Origin: Allochromatium palmeri
Lineage (GTDB): Bacteria > Pseudomonadota > Gammaproteobacteria > Chromatiales > Chromatiaceae
DNA length: 64,000 bases
Assembly (NCBI RefSeq): GCF_009720725.1
Contig: NZ_WNKT01000015.1
Location: 1 to 64,000 of the forward strand
Reading direction: 5' to 3'
The notes beneath the pieces were generated by a model. The model saw only the letters and a program-made list of their open reading frames with translations. It did not search any database and was not told the origin of the DNA. Positions 26,624 to 34,130 of the stretch are shown one piece after another. The first letter of the stretch is position 1; every line of letters begins with the position of its first letter. A program made the translations under genes and the position numbers.

Positions 26624-27268
26624 TCAGTCCGGCTTACTGGCGGTGGGTGTCTGCGCATCTGCGCCCGAGCTCAGGGCGGCGAACCGTTTCTTGAGCAGAC
26701 TCGAGTTGGGTGAATGGAGCAGCCCCTCCTTCAGCACCTGCATGGCCTTTGCGTTATCGCCCGCGAATTTATAATAGCCGCTGAGACGGCTCACCGCCGG
26801 GACATAGCTCGGTTTGAGGGCGATGGCCTGCTGGAGGGCCCTGACGGCCTCGCTGTTCTCTTGCTGCATGAAGAGGATGCGGGCTCTAGCGGTATAGATC
26901 TCGGGGAGAAAAACGAAATGCGGGTCGCGGTTGTACGTTAAGACATAATCAATGTTGCCAAGAGCTTGGCTAAGTCTAAAATTCCTTTCTACTTGATTTA
27001 AAGAACGCATGGCGCGGTATTCGAAATCGAGTCCCCAGCAGAAGTGATGGAGATGCATGTACGATTTGCCATATATTTCGACATATTTGCTGATGGGTAC
27101 CGGGTCGTTTGTAATATTGCGAATAAGCTGTGTTCCCCAGCAATATTTCGGAAGACGAACAACATCGGCCATGGTACTAACCATGCCATCACCATAGCTT
27201 TGATTCGTCGCTATCGTAAGGATGCCGGCGAGCAAGACCGCGCTCTTAAAGGGTAGGCTACGCTTCAT
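26624..27268 (-). CDS. Secreted tetratricopeptide-repeat protein
   Basis: 214 residues from the ATG at 27268, supported by GAGG six bases upstream. A signal peptide (KSAVLLAGILTIATNQSYG) directs it to the periplasm. TPR-like helices lie in the C-terminal half, for example FLPEIYTARARILFMQQENSE and ALKPSYVPAVSRLSGYY, seen as 34-residue-spaced Ala/Leu/Tyr patterns. It is probably a scaffold for export or assembly of the polymer, like other XrtA-locus TPR proteins. Composition changes from AT-rich at the 5' half to GC-rich at the 3' end. Confidence 0.75.
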   Translation of the reverse strand: MKRSLPFKSAVLLAGILTIATNQSYGDGMVSTMADVVRLPKYCWGTQLIRNITNDPVPISKYVEIYGKSYMHLHHFCWGLDFEYRAMRSLNQVERNFRLSQALGNIDYVLTYNRDPHFVFLPEIYTARARILFMQQENSEAVRALQQAIALKPSYVPAVSRLSGYYKFAGDNAKAMQVLKEGLLHSPNSSLLKKRFAALSSGADAQTPTASKPD

Positions 27269-27451
27269 ACGGTTCCTCATTCGATATTTTTAGCTGACGT
27301 GAGGGTGAGCGATGCAGCCCCATAAAAGCTACTCGGACATATGACTAAACTCAGAGACCTGACTAAAATAAAATTTGCCCATAAAACTAGAGAATCGCTT
27401 CAGCGCAGGCGTTGCAAAATACCGTGACAACCATTTCATAACTTTATTGCA

Positions 27452-28363
27452 TCAATTGTTAAAAAAAGAAATTTTTCTCACTGCTTCATAGGTAACCAGA
27501 GCCACTTCATTTCGCCAGGCTACGCTTGAGAATGTATGGTTAGCATCCGGCACGTAATGCCAGTCAACATTATCTCGCCTCAGCACCTTCCGCCACGCTA
27601 GATTTTTTTGTTTCAGCGTTAAGAACTCTGCCGCAACAAGGTCATTTCCGCTAAGTATAAAAAGCACATTTCCGCGAAATTGCTGTAAATTGACTTGCAT
27701 TTTCTCAATAAAATTCGTATGCCCTACATTACTAGCTACTTGAGACCTATTACCACTACGCGCAGAGCTATCGAACAGCAAGGATTTACTTTTCGGAAAA
27801 AATGTGCGACGAAGAGACGATGAGAATTCCTGAAAAGATGAATGAATTCGCACCCCCCCGGAAAACAATTTTCGCCAAAATGAGATGCTAAGAAATCTAG
27901 TTAAATAATAGTGCTTAAGACGTGTGTAAGAAGCTAACTCCTCGGTATGCACCCAAGGATTGAGCAAAACAAGATTTGAAACACGCACATCTTGTTTAGC
28001 GTAGAGCAATGCTGCCGAGGCCGCATCACACAGCCCCCATAAAGTCACCGCACTTAAAGTGGGAACCTGTAAAAAGAACTCAGAAATAGCACAACGTATG
28101 TCTTCGTTGATCTCGGTAAAAGAGCGCTTATCGCCTTCACTGTCACCCATCCCTCGATAATCGAAACGTAAGCTAGCAACCCCAAATTTTGCCAGCTCGC
28201 GCGCTAGAAGGGTAAATTGCCGATGGCTGCCAGCCCTGTATTGTGGACCGCCGACCACGATAAGAACCCCCGTTTTGCATGTCTGCTCATGTGGTTTAGT
28301 AATCACTCCAACCAAGCGCTCGCCTTCGCAATCAAACACAACAGGCCATTCTGAAAAACTCAT
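27452..28363 (-). CDS. Exosortase A system-associated hydrolase 1 (alpha/beta hydrolase)
   Basis: 303 residues. The alpha/beta-hydrolase core shows VVGGPQYRAGSHRQF (oxyanion region), SLRFDYRGMGDSEGD (about 66-80) and the nucleophile elbow WGLCDAAS (about 109-116), where Cys replaces the usual Ser. The acid is probably in LSGNDLV and the His in PDANHTFS. This agrees with TIGR03100. It is 4-bp coupled to hydrolase 2. The gene is A/T-rich relative to hydrolase 2 although the two normally travel together. The 183-bp gap before the TPR gene shows nothing recognisable. Confidence 0.9.
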   Translation of the reverse strand: MSFSEWPVVFDCEGERLVGVITKPHEQTCKTGVLIVVGGPQYRAGSHRQFTLLARELAKFGVASLRFDYRGMGDSEGDKRSFTEINEDIRCAISEFFLQVPTLSAVTLWGLCDAASAALLYAKQDVRVSNLVLLNPWVHTEELASYTRLKHYYLTRFLSISFWRKLFSGGVRIHSSFQEFSSSLRRTFFPKSKSLLFDSSARSGNRSQVASNVGHTNFIEKMQVNLQQFRGNVLFILSGNDLVAAEFLTLKQKNLAWRKVLRRDNVDWHYVPDANHTFSSVAWRNEVALVTYEAVRKISFFNN

Positions 28364-29199
28364 GGCAAGAATCGCGTCACGGCATCAAGCGTCGTTTCCA
28401 GCAACCCTGGACACTCGGTAATTTCCTGGGTAAGCCAAAAGGAGTCTCCCTCTACGCGAATCGATAACAGACGACATCCTTGATCAACCCATTTCTTTGC
28501 AGTCTTATCACTAGCTGGCGGCACTGGACTCTGAGCATCAGCGACGATATCGATCCAAATGGACTGACTCGGTGGTGTCATAGTGTCCAGGCGCAAGGAT
28601 CCGATAGATTTGGCGAGTGATGGGGATAGCATATAGCCACCAACCTCTACTGGTTCGCCGACCCTGAGTCGTTCGCGCAGCTGCCGAGTCCCGGTTTGTG
28701 CACGACCTTCAGTCAACATCTCGCTAGCGAGCTTGATGCGTAGAAACTGATTGAGAAAAAGGTCGCCGTTAGTCACAGGATGCCATAGCATGACGCCTCC
28801 AACTTCCGGCAATTGAGCGGACACCTCAACGGCGAGAACTGCACCCAGGCGCAGCCCCCAAAGCAGGAGTGGTACATCCCCGCTTGTCTCGCGCATCCAG
28901 CGGACCGCACAAAGCGCATCGTCAACCCAACGATCCCAACGCGCATCGCTGAAATCTCCCCAACTGTCGCCACAGCCAGTCAAGTCCAGCAGTAGCACCG
29001 CATAACCTGCCATCGCTAGTCTTCGCGCCTGCAAAGCAGACATGCGGCGGGATTTATGCATCTCTTCAGCGAAGGGGGGGAGGTAAAGCAGCGCAGCACG
29101 AGGTGTGTTTTCCGCTGGCAAGATACTGACGCAAAACAGTCGACCCGCCTCACTTGGAAGAAAAAACGGCTCGATGCGGATGTTTTGTTGGGCCGACAC
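28360..29199 (-). CDS. Exosortase A system-associated hydrolase 2 (alpha/beta hydrolase)
   Basis: 279 residues starting from a GTG at 29199, 10 bp after the acyl carrier protein stop. The longer ATG frame would run through that gene and is rejected. The family pattern (TIGR03101) shows EPFFLPSEAGRLFCV, YLPPFAEEMHKSRRM and LLDLTGCGDSWGDF. The nucleophile-elbow position reads LWGLRLGA: Arg instead of Ser or Cys. It is probably a non-hydrolytic acyl-binding or acyl-transfer partner of hydrolase 1. It lies in the operon ACP, hydrolase 2, hydrolase 1. Confidence 0.88.
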   Translation of the reverse strand: MSAQQNIRIEPFFLPSEAGRLFCVSILPAENTPRAALLYLPPFAEEMHKSRRMSALQARRLAMAGYAVLLLDLTGCGDSWGDFSDARWDRWVDDALCAVRWMRETSGDVPLLLWGLRLGAVLAVEVSAQLPEVGGVMLWHPVTNGDLFLNQFLRIKLASEMLTEGRAQTGTRQLRERLRVGEPVEVGGYMLSPSLAKSIGSLRLDTMTPPSQSIWIDIVADAQSPVPPASDKTAKKWVDQGCRLLSIRVEGDSFWLTQEITECPGLLETTLDAVTRFLP

Positions 29200-29209
29200 G
29201 ATGCAGGGC

Positions 29210-29458
29210 CTAGGCGAGTTTGCGCTCGACAAACGCCACGAGTGAACCGAGAGTGGCGAAGGTATCGGCGCTGATTTCGTCGTCGTCGACCATGAAGCCG
29301 AAGTGTTCCTCCAACGCAGTGATGATGCCCACCACCGCCATGGAATCCAGTTCAGGGATGGCGCCAAGCAAGGGCGAAGCATCAGTCAATGACTCGCCGC
29401 GCGGTCCAAGCTGAAGTGTTTGAATCAATAAGTTTTTTACAGTAACAAAAACGGTCAT
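29210..29458 (-). CDS. Acyl carrier protein of the exosortase A locus
   Basis: 82 residues from the ATG at 29458; an upstream ATG at 29488 adds ten atypical residues. The phosphopantetheine attachment Ser is in PELDSMAVV (about residue 35), followed by EEHFGFMVDDDEI as in other ACPs. It carries an acyl group, presumably loaded by the AMP-forming ligase at 30314 and handled by hydrolases 1 and 2. The gene is the first of the minus-strand XrtA unit and diverges from the acyltransferase gene. Confidence 0.88.
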   Translation of the reverse strand: MTVFVTVKNLLIQTLQLGPRGESLTDASPLLGAIPELDSMAVVGIITALEEHFGFMVDDDEISADTFATLGSLVAFVERKLA

Positions 29459-29488
29459 GGCTTGCGAAGCACCTACGGCTTGGGGCAT

Positions 29489-29599
29489 AGTCGGGAGAGT
29501 TTAAGGCAGTTTAGTATCATTTGCCAAAACGTGCGCTAAGATTTCGTGCAGTTTGGCTCAAATTCTGAAACCAGGACTGGAAACTTCGGATATGAGTGT
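29489..29599. promoter_or_regulatory. Divergent intergenic region, ACP versus GNAT
   Basis: About 110 bp separating the minus-strand ACP-hydrolase unit from the plus-strand acyltransferase-ligase-decarboxylase unit. Because both directions start here it should hold two promoters, but no hexamer pair stands out. An alternative plus-strand start at 29546 and an alternative ACP start at 29488 would shorten it. Confidence 0.3.
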
Positions 29600-30277
29600 A
29601 TGTCCTTGATCCGCAAGCTCGCCTCCTATCTTAGCTCTGCTACGGGTCGCTACTATCTAATGCGTCGAGCGCTGGCCCTGATCGGGATTCGGCGATTTCG
29701 CTATCTCCTGGTTGCACAGCCGGTTCCGCCACATCCCCTGCTCACCCGGCCACCTAGCGGACTAAAGATTCGTGCTATTGGCCCGGAAGAGTACCAATCA
29801 GGCTGGTTTCCCCGCCCGACTTCCATCATCGACTTCCGCTATCGTCAGGGGGCGATTTGTTGGGTGGCTTTTTCCAAAGAACAGCCTGTAGGCTGTCTCT
29901 GGATCGTGCCTGGCCCCTACCAAGAGGACGAGGTTCACTGCCGCTTCATACCGTACCCCGTGGGTCGAGTAGCCTGGGATTTCGATGTCTATGTTGCCGA
30001 AGACATGCGACTGACTCGCACCTTCGTGCTGCTCTGGGACACAGCCAATGCCTGGCTGCGGGAGCATGGCTTTCAGTGGACCGCCAGCCGCATCGACACC
30101 CTGAACGAGCGCTCGTGGCGAGCACATGCGGCCATGGGGGCGCGACAGGTGGGTGAAGCCATTTTTTGGCGGCTTGGGCAACATCAGATTTCCTACGGTG
30201 TCGGCGGATTGCACTACTGTATCTTGGGTCGCTCGCTCCCAGAGATCATCGTCGATGTGGATGCCGAGGCCCGTTGA
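29600..30277 (+). CDS. GNAT-like acyltransferase linked to the XrtA acyl-CoA ligase
   Basis: 225 residues from the ATG at 29600. It is GNAT-like: an N-terminal helical region, then ICWVAFSKEQPVGCLWIV (about 95-112), WDFDVYVAEDMRLTRTFVLLWDTANAWL in the CoA-binding half and SWRAHAAMGARQVGEAIFW at the end. It is 36 bp upstream of the acyl-CoA ligase on the same strand. It probably moves the activated acyl group to an acceptor. The assignment to a fold is moderate and the substrate is unknown. Confidence 0.7.
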   Translation: MSLIRKLASYLSSATGRYYLMRRALALIGIRRFRYLLVAQPVPPHPLLTRPPSGLKIRAIGPEEYQSGWFPRPTSIIDFRYRQGAICWVAFSKEQPVGCLWIVPGPYQEDEVHCRFIPYPVGRVAWDFDVYVAEDMRLTRTFVLLWDTANAWLREHGFQWTASRIDTLNERSWRAHAAMGARQVGEAIFWRLGQHQISYGVGGLHYCILGRSLPEIIVDVDAEAR

Positions 30278-30313
30278 TGACGACCTTCACTCAGCCCGCC
30301 AAGGTGCGCTTGC

Positions 30314-31918
30314 ATGACACAACTCATTCATCGCTCGACATTTGATCAGGCTGAACAAACGCCTGACGCTAAAGCACTGTGTTTTGGCGGTCTCTCCCTC
30401 TGCTATGGGGAGCTGTCCGAAGCGATTCAACGGCTCGCCAGCCTATACATCGATCAGGGACTCGCCAGGGGCGAACGGGTCGGGGTCTATCTGGAAAAGC
30501 GCCCGGAGACCGTCATCGCGCTCTTTGGCGCCGCCGCCGCCGGCGGTGTCTTCGTGCCGGTGAATCCACTGCTCAAGGCTGAACAGGTCGCGCACATCCT
30601 AGCCGACTGCAATGTCCGCCTCCTCGTGACATCCACTGAACGACTCGCTTTGTTGCGTCCCGTTTTACCCCTTTGCCCAGATCTGCATGCCATTCTGGTC
30701 ATCGGACAGATGCCGGAGGACGCCGATTCAAGCCCGGTCAAACTGATAAGCTGGGACGCGGCACAGTCGTCATTCGGTCCAGGCACGACCTTCAAGCCCC
30801 ATCGTGTCATCGATTCCGATGTCGCCGCGATCCTCTACACCTCCGGCAGTACCGGCCGCCCCAAGGGCGTAGTGCTGTCACACCGTAATCTGGTCGCGGG
30901 CGCAGCCAGTGTCTCAACCTACCTGGAGAACAACGCCCAGGACCGAATCCTATCGGTCTTGCCCCTGAGCTTCGACTATGGCCTGAACCAACTGACCACA
31001 GCCTTTCATGTCGGTGCCTGCGCGGTCCTGATGAATTATTTGCTACCGCGCGATGTCATCCGCGCCGTCGCCCGCGAGCGCATCACCGGCCTGGCCGCCG
31101 TGCCGCCGCTCTGGATTCAGTTGGCTGATCTGGACTGGCCGGAATCCGTCCATGAGCATCTACGCTACATCACCAACTCGGGCGGCGCCATGCCCGCAGC
31201 AACCCTGGCAAGCCTGCGCGCCAAGCTGCCACGCACCAAACCCTATCTCATGTACGGCCTGACCGAGGCCTTCCGTTCGACCTACCTCCCACCCGACGAA
31301 ATCGACCAGCGCCCCGGCTCCATGGGCAAGGCGATTCCGAACGCCGAGATCCTGGTGGTGCGCGAGGACGGTAGCCCGTGCGTTCCGGACGAGCCGGGCG
31401 AACTGGTTCATCGCGGCGTCCATGTTTCATTGGGCTACTGGAACGATGCCCAAAAGACCGCCGAGCGCTTCAAACCGGCACCAGGTCAATCCCCCGGCTT
31501 ACCCATCCCCGAGATCGCGGTCTGGTCCGGGGACACCGTCAAGATGGACGAAGATGGCTATCTCTATTTCGTCGGACGTCGCGACGAAATGATCAAGACC
31601 TCGGGCTATCGGATCAGCCCGACCGAAGTCGAGGAGGTCGTCTACGCCACCCAGCGCATCGCCGAAGTCGCAGCCGTTGGCGTGGCGCATCCAGTTTTGG
31701 GGCAGGCGGTCGTCCTGATCACCTATACACCCGATCATGACGACGAGACCAGCGCCGTGATCCTGGCCGAATGTCAGAAGCGACTCCCAGCCTTCATGGT
31801 CCCGACCCGGATCCTCGTCCGCCATGAACCCTTGCCACGCAATCCCAATGGCAAGATCGACCGTAAGCGGCTGGGAACCGAGCTAGAGGGTCTGTTCGAT
31901 GCAACCGAATCTACATGA
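30314..31918 (+). CDS. Acyl-CoA ligase (AMP-forming), exosortase A system-associated
   Basis: 534 residues with the complete ANL motif set. ATP loop ILYTSGSTGRPKGVVLSH lies at about 173-190, A5-type MYGLTEAFRS near 312, YWSGDT-like AVWSGDTVKMD near 407 and the catalytic A10 Lys in NPNGKIDRKRL near 515. It matches TIGR03098, which activates a carboxylic acid for transfer to the locus ACP or CoA. It is normally followed directly by the PLP decarboxylase; here 2.2 kb of foreign genes intervene. DUF29 begins inside its last 20 bp. Confidence 0.92.
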   Translation: MTQLIHRSTFDQAEQTPDAKALCFGGLSLCYGELSEAIQRLASLYIDQGLARGERVGVYLEKRPETVIALFGAAAAGGVFVPVNPLLKAEQVAHILADCNVRLLVTSTERLALLRPVLPLCPDLHAILVIGQMPEDADSSPVKLISWDAAQSSFGPGTTFKPHRVIDSDVAAILYTSGSTGRPKGVVLSHRNLVAGAASVSTYLENNAQDRILSVLPLSFDYGLNQLTTAFHVGACAVLMNYLLPRDVIRAVARERITGLAAVPPLWIQLADLDWPESVHEHLRYITNSGGAMPAATLASLRAKLPRTKPYLMYGLTEAFRSTYLPPDEIDQRPGSMGKAIPNAEILVVREDGSPCVPDEPGELVHRGVHVSLGYWNDAQKTAERFKPAPGQSPGLPIPEIAVWSGDTVKMDEDGYLYFVGRRDEMIKTSGYRISPTEVEEVVYATQRIAEVAAVGVAHPVLGQAVVLITYTPDHDDETSAVILAECQKRLPAFMVPTRILVRHEPLPRNPNGKIDRKRLGTELEGLFDATEST

Positions 31919-32330
31919 CACGGACCGCCTAAGCTGGCTGGAGCAGCAGGTCCACTTGCTGCATACAGGCCGCTTGGATGCCCTGGACATCGAGCACCTG
32001 ACCGAAGAGCTAGAGGCCGAGATGGGCAATGAGCGTCGTGAACTGTATCGACGGCTACGGATTCTGATCGGTCATCTGTTGAAATGGCACTATCAACCCG
32101 AGCAACGCTCAGCGAGCTGGGCCGGAACGATCCGCGTCCAGCGCAAGGATATCCTCAAGTTGCTCAAGGGTTCGCCCAGCCTGAAGCGCTTCATTGAGGA
32201 AGAAATCCGCGAGGCTCATCAGGACGCCGTCGATCTGGCGAGTTTCGAGACCGGCATCGACACTGCCAACTTTCCCACCGATTGCCCTTACAGTGTCGAT
32301 GACTTGCTGAACGCCGATTATTGGCCCTGA
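31899..32330 (+). CDS. DUF29-family protein
   Basis: 143 residues with the DUF29 pattern: DTDRLSWLEQQVHLLHTGRLDALDIEHLTEELEAE in pieces, then RLRILIGHLLKWHYQPEQRSASW and a C-terminal FPTDCPYSVDDLLNADYWP tail. The family is common in cyanobacteria and purple bacteria, often as multiple mobile copies, and its function is unknown. The ATG lies 20 bp inside the ligase 3' end. Together with higBA it forms the insert that separates ligase and decarboxylase. Confidence 0.85.
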   Translation: MQPNLHDTDRLSWLEQQVHLLHTGRLDALDIEHLTEELEAEMGNERRELYRRLRILIGHLLKWHYQPEQRSASWAGTIRVQRKDILKLLKGSPSLKRFIEEEIREAHQDAVDLASFETGIDTANFPTDCPYSVDDLLNADYWP

Positions 32331-32360
32331 GCCGGCAGGCAGGAACCACCTGTTGCGTCA

Positions 32361-32387
32361 TATTGGTTATCGATATACGATCAAGGC
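32361..32387 (+). promoter_or_regulatory. Possible higBA promoter/operator
   Basis: The 57-bp gap before the toxin gene contains the palindrome TATCGATA at 32368-32375 overlapping a -10-like TATACGAT. HigA-type antitoxins repress their own promoter by binding such a palindrome. AAGG two bases... precedes the toxin ATG at 32388 as a short ribosome-binding site. This is a candidate only. Confidence 0.3.
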
Positions 32388-32669
32388 ATGTCGATCCAGT
32401 CATTCAAATGCGCTGACACGCGACGCTTGTTCGAGCGTCAACGTGTCAAGCGCTTCGTGAATATCGAGAGCCAGGCGCGGCGTAAGCTCAGTTATCTGGA
32501 TGCGGCCTTCGACCTGTCCGACCTGCGTGTGCCGCCCGGCAATCGTCTGGAAGGCTTGAGGGGAGATCGCGCTGGCCAGCACAGCATTCGCATCAATGAC
32601 CAGTGGCGTCTGTGCTTCGTCTGGACCACCGATGGCCCCACGGATGTCGAGATCGTCGACTACCACTAA
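32388..32669 (+). CDS. higB: HigB-type toxin (RelE/ParE superfamily)
   Basis: 93 residues, standard size. Family features are QRVKRFVNIESQARRKLSYLDAA in the helical part and the strand block GQHSIRINDQWRLCFVW (about 65-81). Arg and His/Tyr near the C-terminus suit ribosome-dependent mRNA cleavage. The toxin precedes the antitoxin, the order typical of higBA. It is 57 bp after DUF29 and 13 bp before higA. Confidence 0.9.
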   Translation: MSIQSFKCADTRRLFERQRVKRFVNIESQARRKLSYLDAAFDLSDLRVPPGNRLEGLRGDRAGQHSIRINDQWRLCFVWTTDGPTDVEIVDYH

Positions 32670-32682
32670 AGGTGCGATCGTC

Positions 32683-32982
32683 ATGACCGAAAAGCTGCCC
32701 CCCATACATCCCGGCGAGATTCTGCGTGAGGAGTTCATGCAGCCGCTGGGACTGTCCAGCAATGCCCTGGCGCGCGCCATGGGCGTGACTCCAGCGCGCA
32801 TCAATGAAATCGTGCGCGAACGTCGCGGCATATCGGCGGAAACGGCACTGCGTCTGGCGCGTGTCTTTGGTACATCAGTCGAACTCTGGATGAACCTGCA
32901 ACAAAGCTATGAACTAGAATGCGCGAAGGACGCACTCGGAGACACGCTTGAGCAGATCAAGCCGATCGGTCTCGCGGCTTGA
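32683..32982 (+). CDS. higA: HigA-type antitoxin (XRE family)
   Basis: 99 residues from the ATG at 32683; the longer frame overlaps higB. The helix-turn-helix spans about 18-70: HPGEILREEFMQPLGLSSNALA, VTPARINEIVRERRGISAETALRLARV in pieces, then TSVELWMNLQQSYELE. It neutralises HigB and should repress the operon. The gene is directly followed by the 3' remnant of a second acyl-CoA ligase. Confidence 0.92.
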   Translation: MTEKLPPIHPGEILREEFMQPLGLSSNALARAMGVTPARINEIVRERRGISAETALRLARVFGTSVELWMNLQQSYELECAKDALGDTLEQIKPIGLAA

Positions 32983-33003
32983 TGGCTATCAACTGGCGAT
33001 CCG

Positions 33004-33135
33004 GTACCGCCGGTTCCGGCGCGGATCCTCGTCCGCCATGACCGCCTGCCACACCATCCCAACGGCCAGATCGACCGCAAGCGGCGGAGCCTCGAATTGG
33101 AAGATCTTTTTCAGGATGGCGACTCCAGAGCATGA
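33004..33135 (+). pseudogene. 3' remnant of a second XrtA acyl-CoA ligase gene
   Basis: An open frame without start encodes 43 residues ending at a TGA. The central part, ARILVRHDRLPHHPNGQIDR, aligns with TRILVRHEPLPRNPNGKIDR at the end of the intact ligase (30314-31918), and LELEDLF aligns with TELEGLF. The catalytic Lys of the A10 motif is Gln here. The divergence, roughly a third of positions, argues against a recent tandem copy. It lies where the ligase end would be expected if DUF29 and higBA had been inserted next to the decarboxylase operon. The Rpn gene starts within its stop codon. Confidence 0.82.
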
Positions 33136-34112
33136 ACACCCACGATCCCAGCTATAAACTCCTCTTCTCGCACCCGCAAATGGTGCGTGATTTGCTGCTG
33201 GGTTTCATCGACGAACCCTGGGTCGCCGAACTGGACCTCGATACCCTGGAGCAGGTCAGCGGCAGCTATGTCAGCGACGACCTGCGCGATCGCGAGGATG
33301 ACATCCTGTGGCGCGTGCGCTTTCGTGACCGCTGGCTCTACCTGTATCTCCTGCTGGAGTTCCAATCCACCGTCGATCCGTACATGGCGGTGCGCCTGCT
33401 CACCTATCTCGGGTTGCTGTATCAGGATCTCATCAAGCAGCAGGCAACGACCGAAACCGGCAAGCTGCCACCTGTACTCCCTATCGTGCTCTACAATGGC
33501 AAATCCCGCTGGACGGCGGCCACCGAGCTACTCGACCTGATCGAGCCCGCACCGGGGCATCTGCGTGATTACGCCCCACACTTGAAGTACCTGCTGCTGG
33601 ACGAGGGAGCGATCGACGAAAGCGCGCCCTGGGCGTTGAGAAACCTGGTAGCCGCTTTATTCAGACTGGAAAAAAGCCAGGGGCTGGGGCCGCTCCACGA
33701 CGCTGTCTCGGCTTTGATCGACTGGCTGGCCGCGCCTGAGCAGGCCAGTCTGCGCCGCGCTTTTACGGTTTGGATTAAGCGCGTGCTGCTGCCCGGACGG
33801 CTGCCCGGAGTCGACTTACCCGCAATTGCCGACCTACTGGAGGTGAAAACCATGCTCGCCGAAAGCGTCATCGAATGGACTGAAGACTGGAAACGCCAAG
33901 GGCTTGAGGAAGGCCGACGGCAAGGTCGGCAAGAAGGACGACAAGAAGGTGAATGCAGTCTGCTCGAACGCCAGTTGATAAAGCGTTTCGGTCCGCTCGA
34001 CGTGGCCACTCGGGCGCGATTACGGGCGGCCGACACCGAGCAGTTGGAAGCTTGGGCCGAGCGGATTCTTGACGCCAATCGGCTCGATGATGTGTTCAAC
34101 GCCAACGATTGA
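33132..34112 (+). CDS. Rpn/YhgA-like PD-(D/E)XK nuclease family protein
   Basis: 326 residues. The N-terminal Rpn domain (about 1-240) begins DPSYKLLFSHPQMVRDLL and contains the nuclease core LYLLLEFQSTVDPYMAVRLL (about 74-93) and LPIVLYNGKSRW. The C-terminal tail has the Gly-Arg-Gln-Glu-Gly repeat (about 255-275) and a DUF4351-like end. Rpn proteins promote RecA-independent recombination in E. coli and behave as accessory genes. The ATG overlaps the ligase-remnant stop and the gene ends 18 bp before the decarboxylase. Confidence 0.88.
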   Translation: MNTHDPSYKLLFSHPQMVRDLLLGFIDEPWVAELDLDTLEQVSGSYVSDDLRDREDDILWRVRFRDRWLYLYLLLEFQSTVDPYMAVRLLTYLGLLYQDLIKQQATTETGKLPPVLPIVLYNGKSRWTAATELLDLIEPAPGHLRDYAPHLKYLLLDEGAIDESAPWALRNLVAALFRLEKSQGLGPLHDAVSALIDWLAAPEQASLRRAFTVWIKRVLLPGRLPGVDLPAIADLLEVKTMLAESVIEWTEDWKRQGLEEGRRQGRQEGRQEGECSLLERQLIKRFGPLDVATRARLRAADTEQLEAWAERILDANRLDDVFNAND

Positions 34113-34130
34113 CGCCCGGGAATCGCCGCC

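Noticed and set aside
29200-29382. Longer ATG start for hydrolase 2
   Set aside because: It would run through most of the acyl carrier protein gene, and its residues do not resemble the hydrolase family.
33004-33135. Recent tandem duplication of the ligase end
   Set aside because: The two copies differ at too many positions, so replacement by a diverged homologue explains it better.
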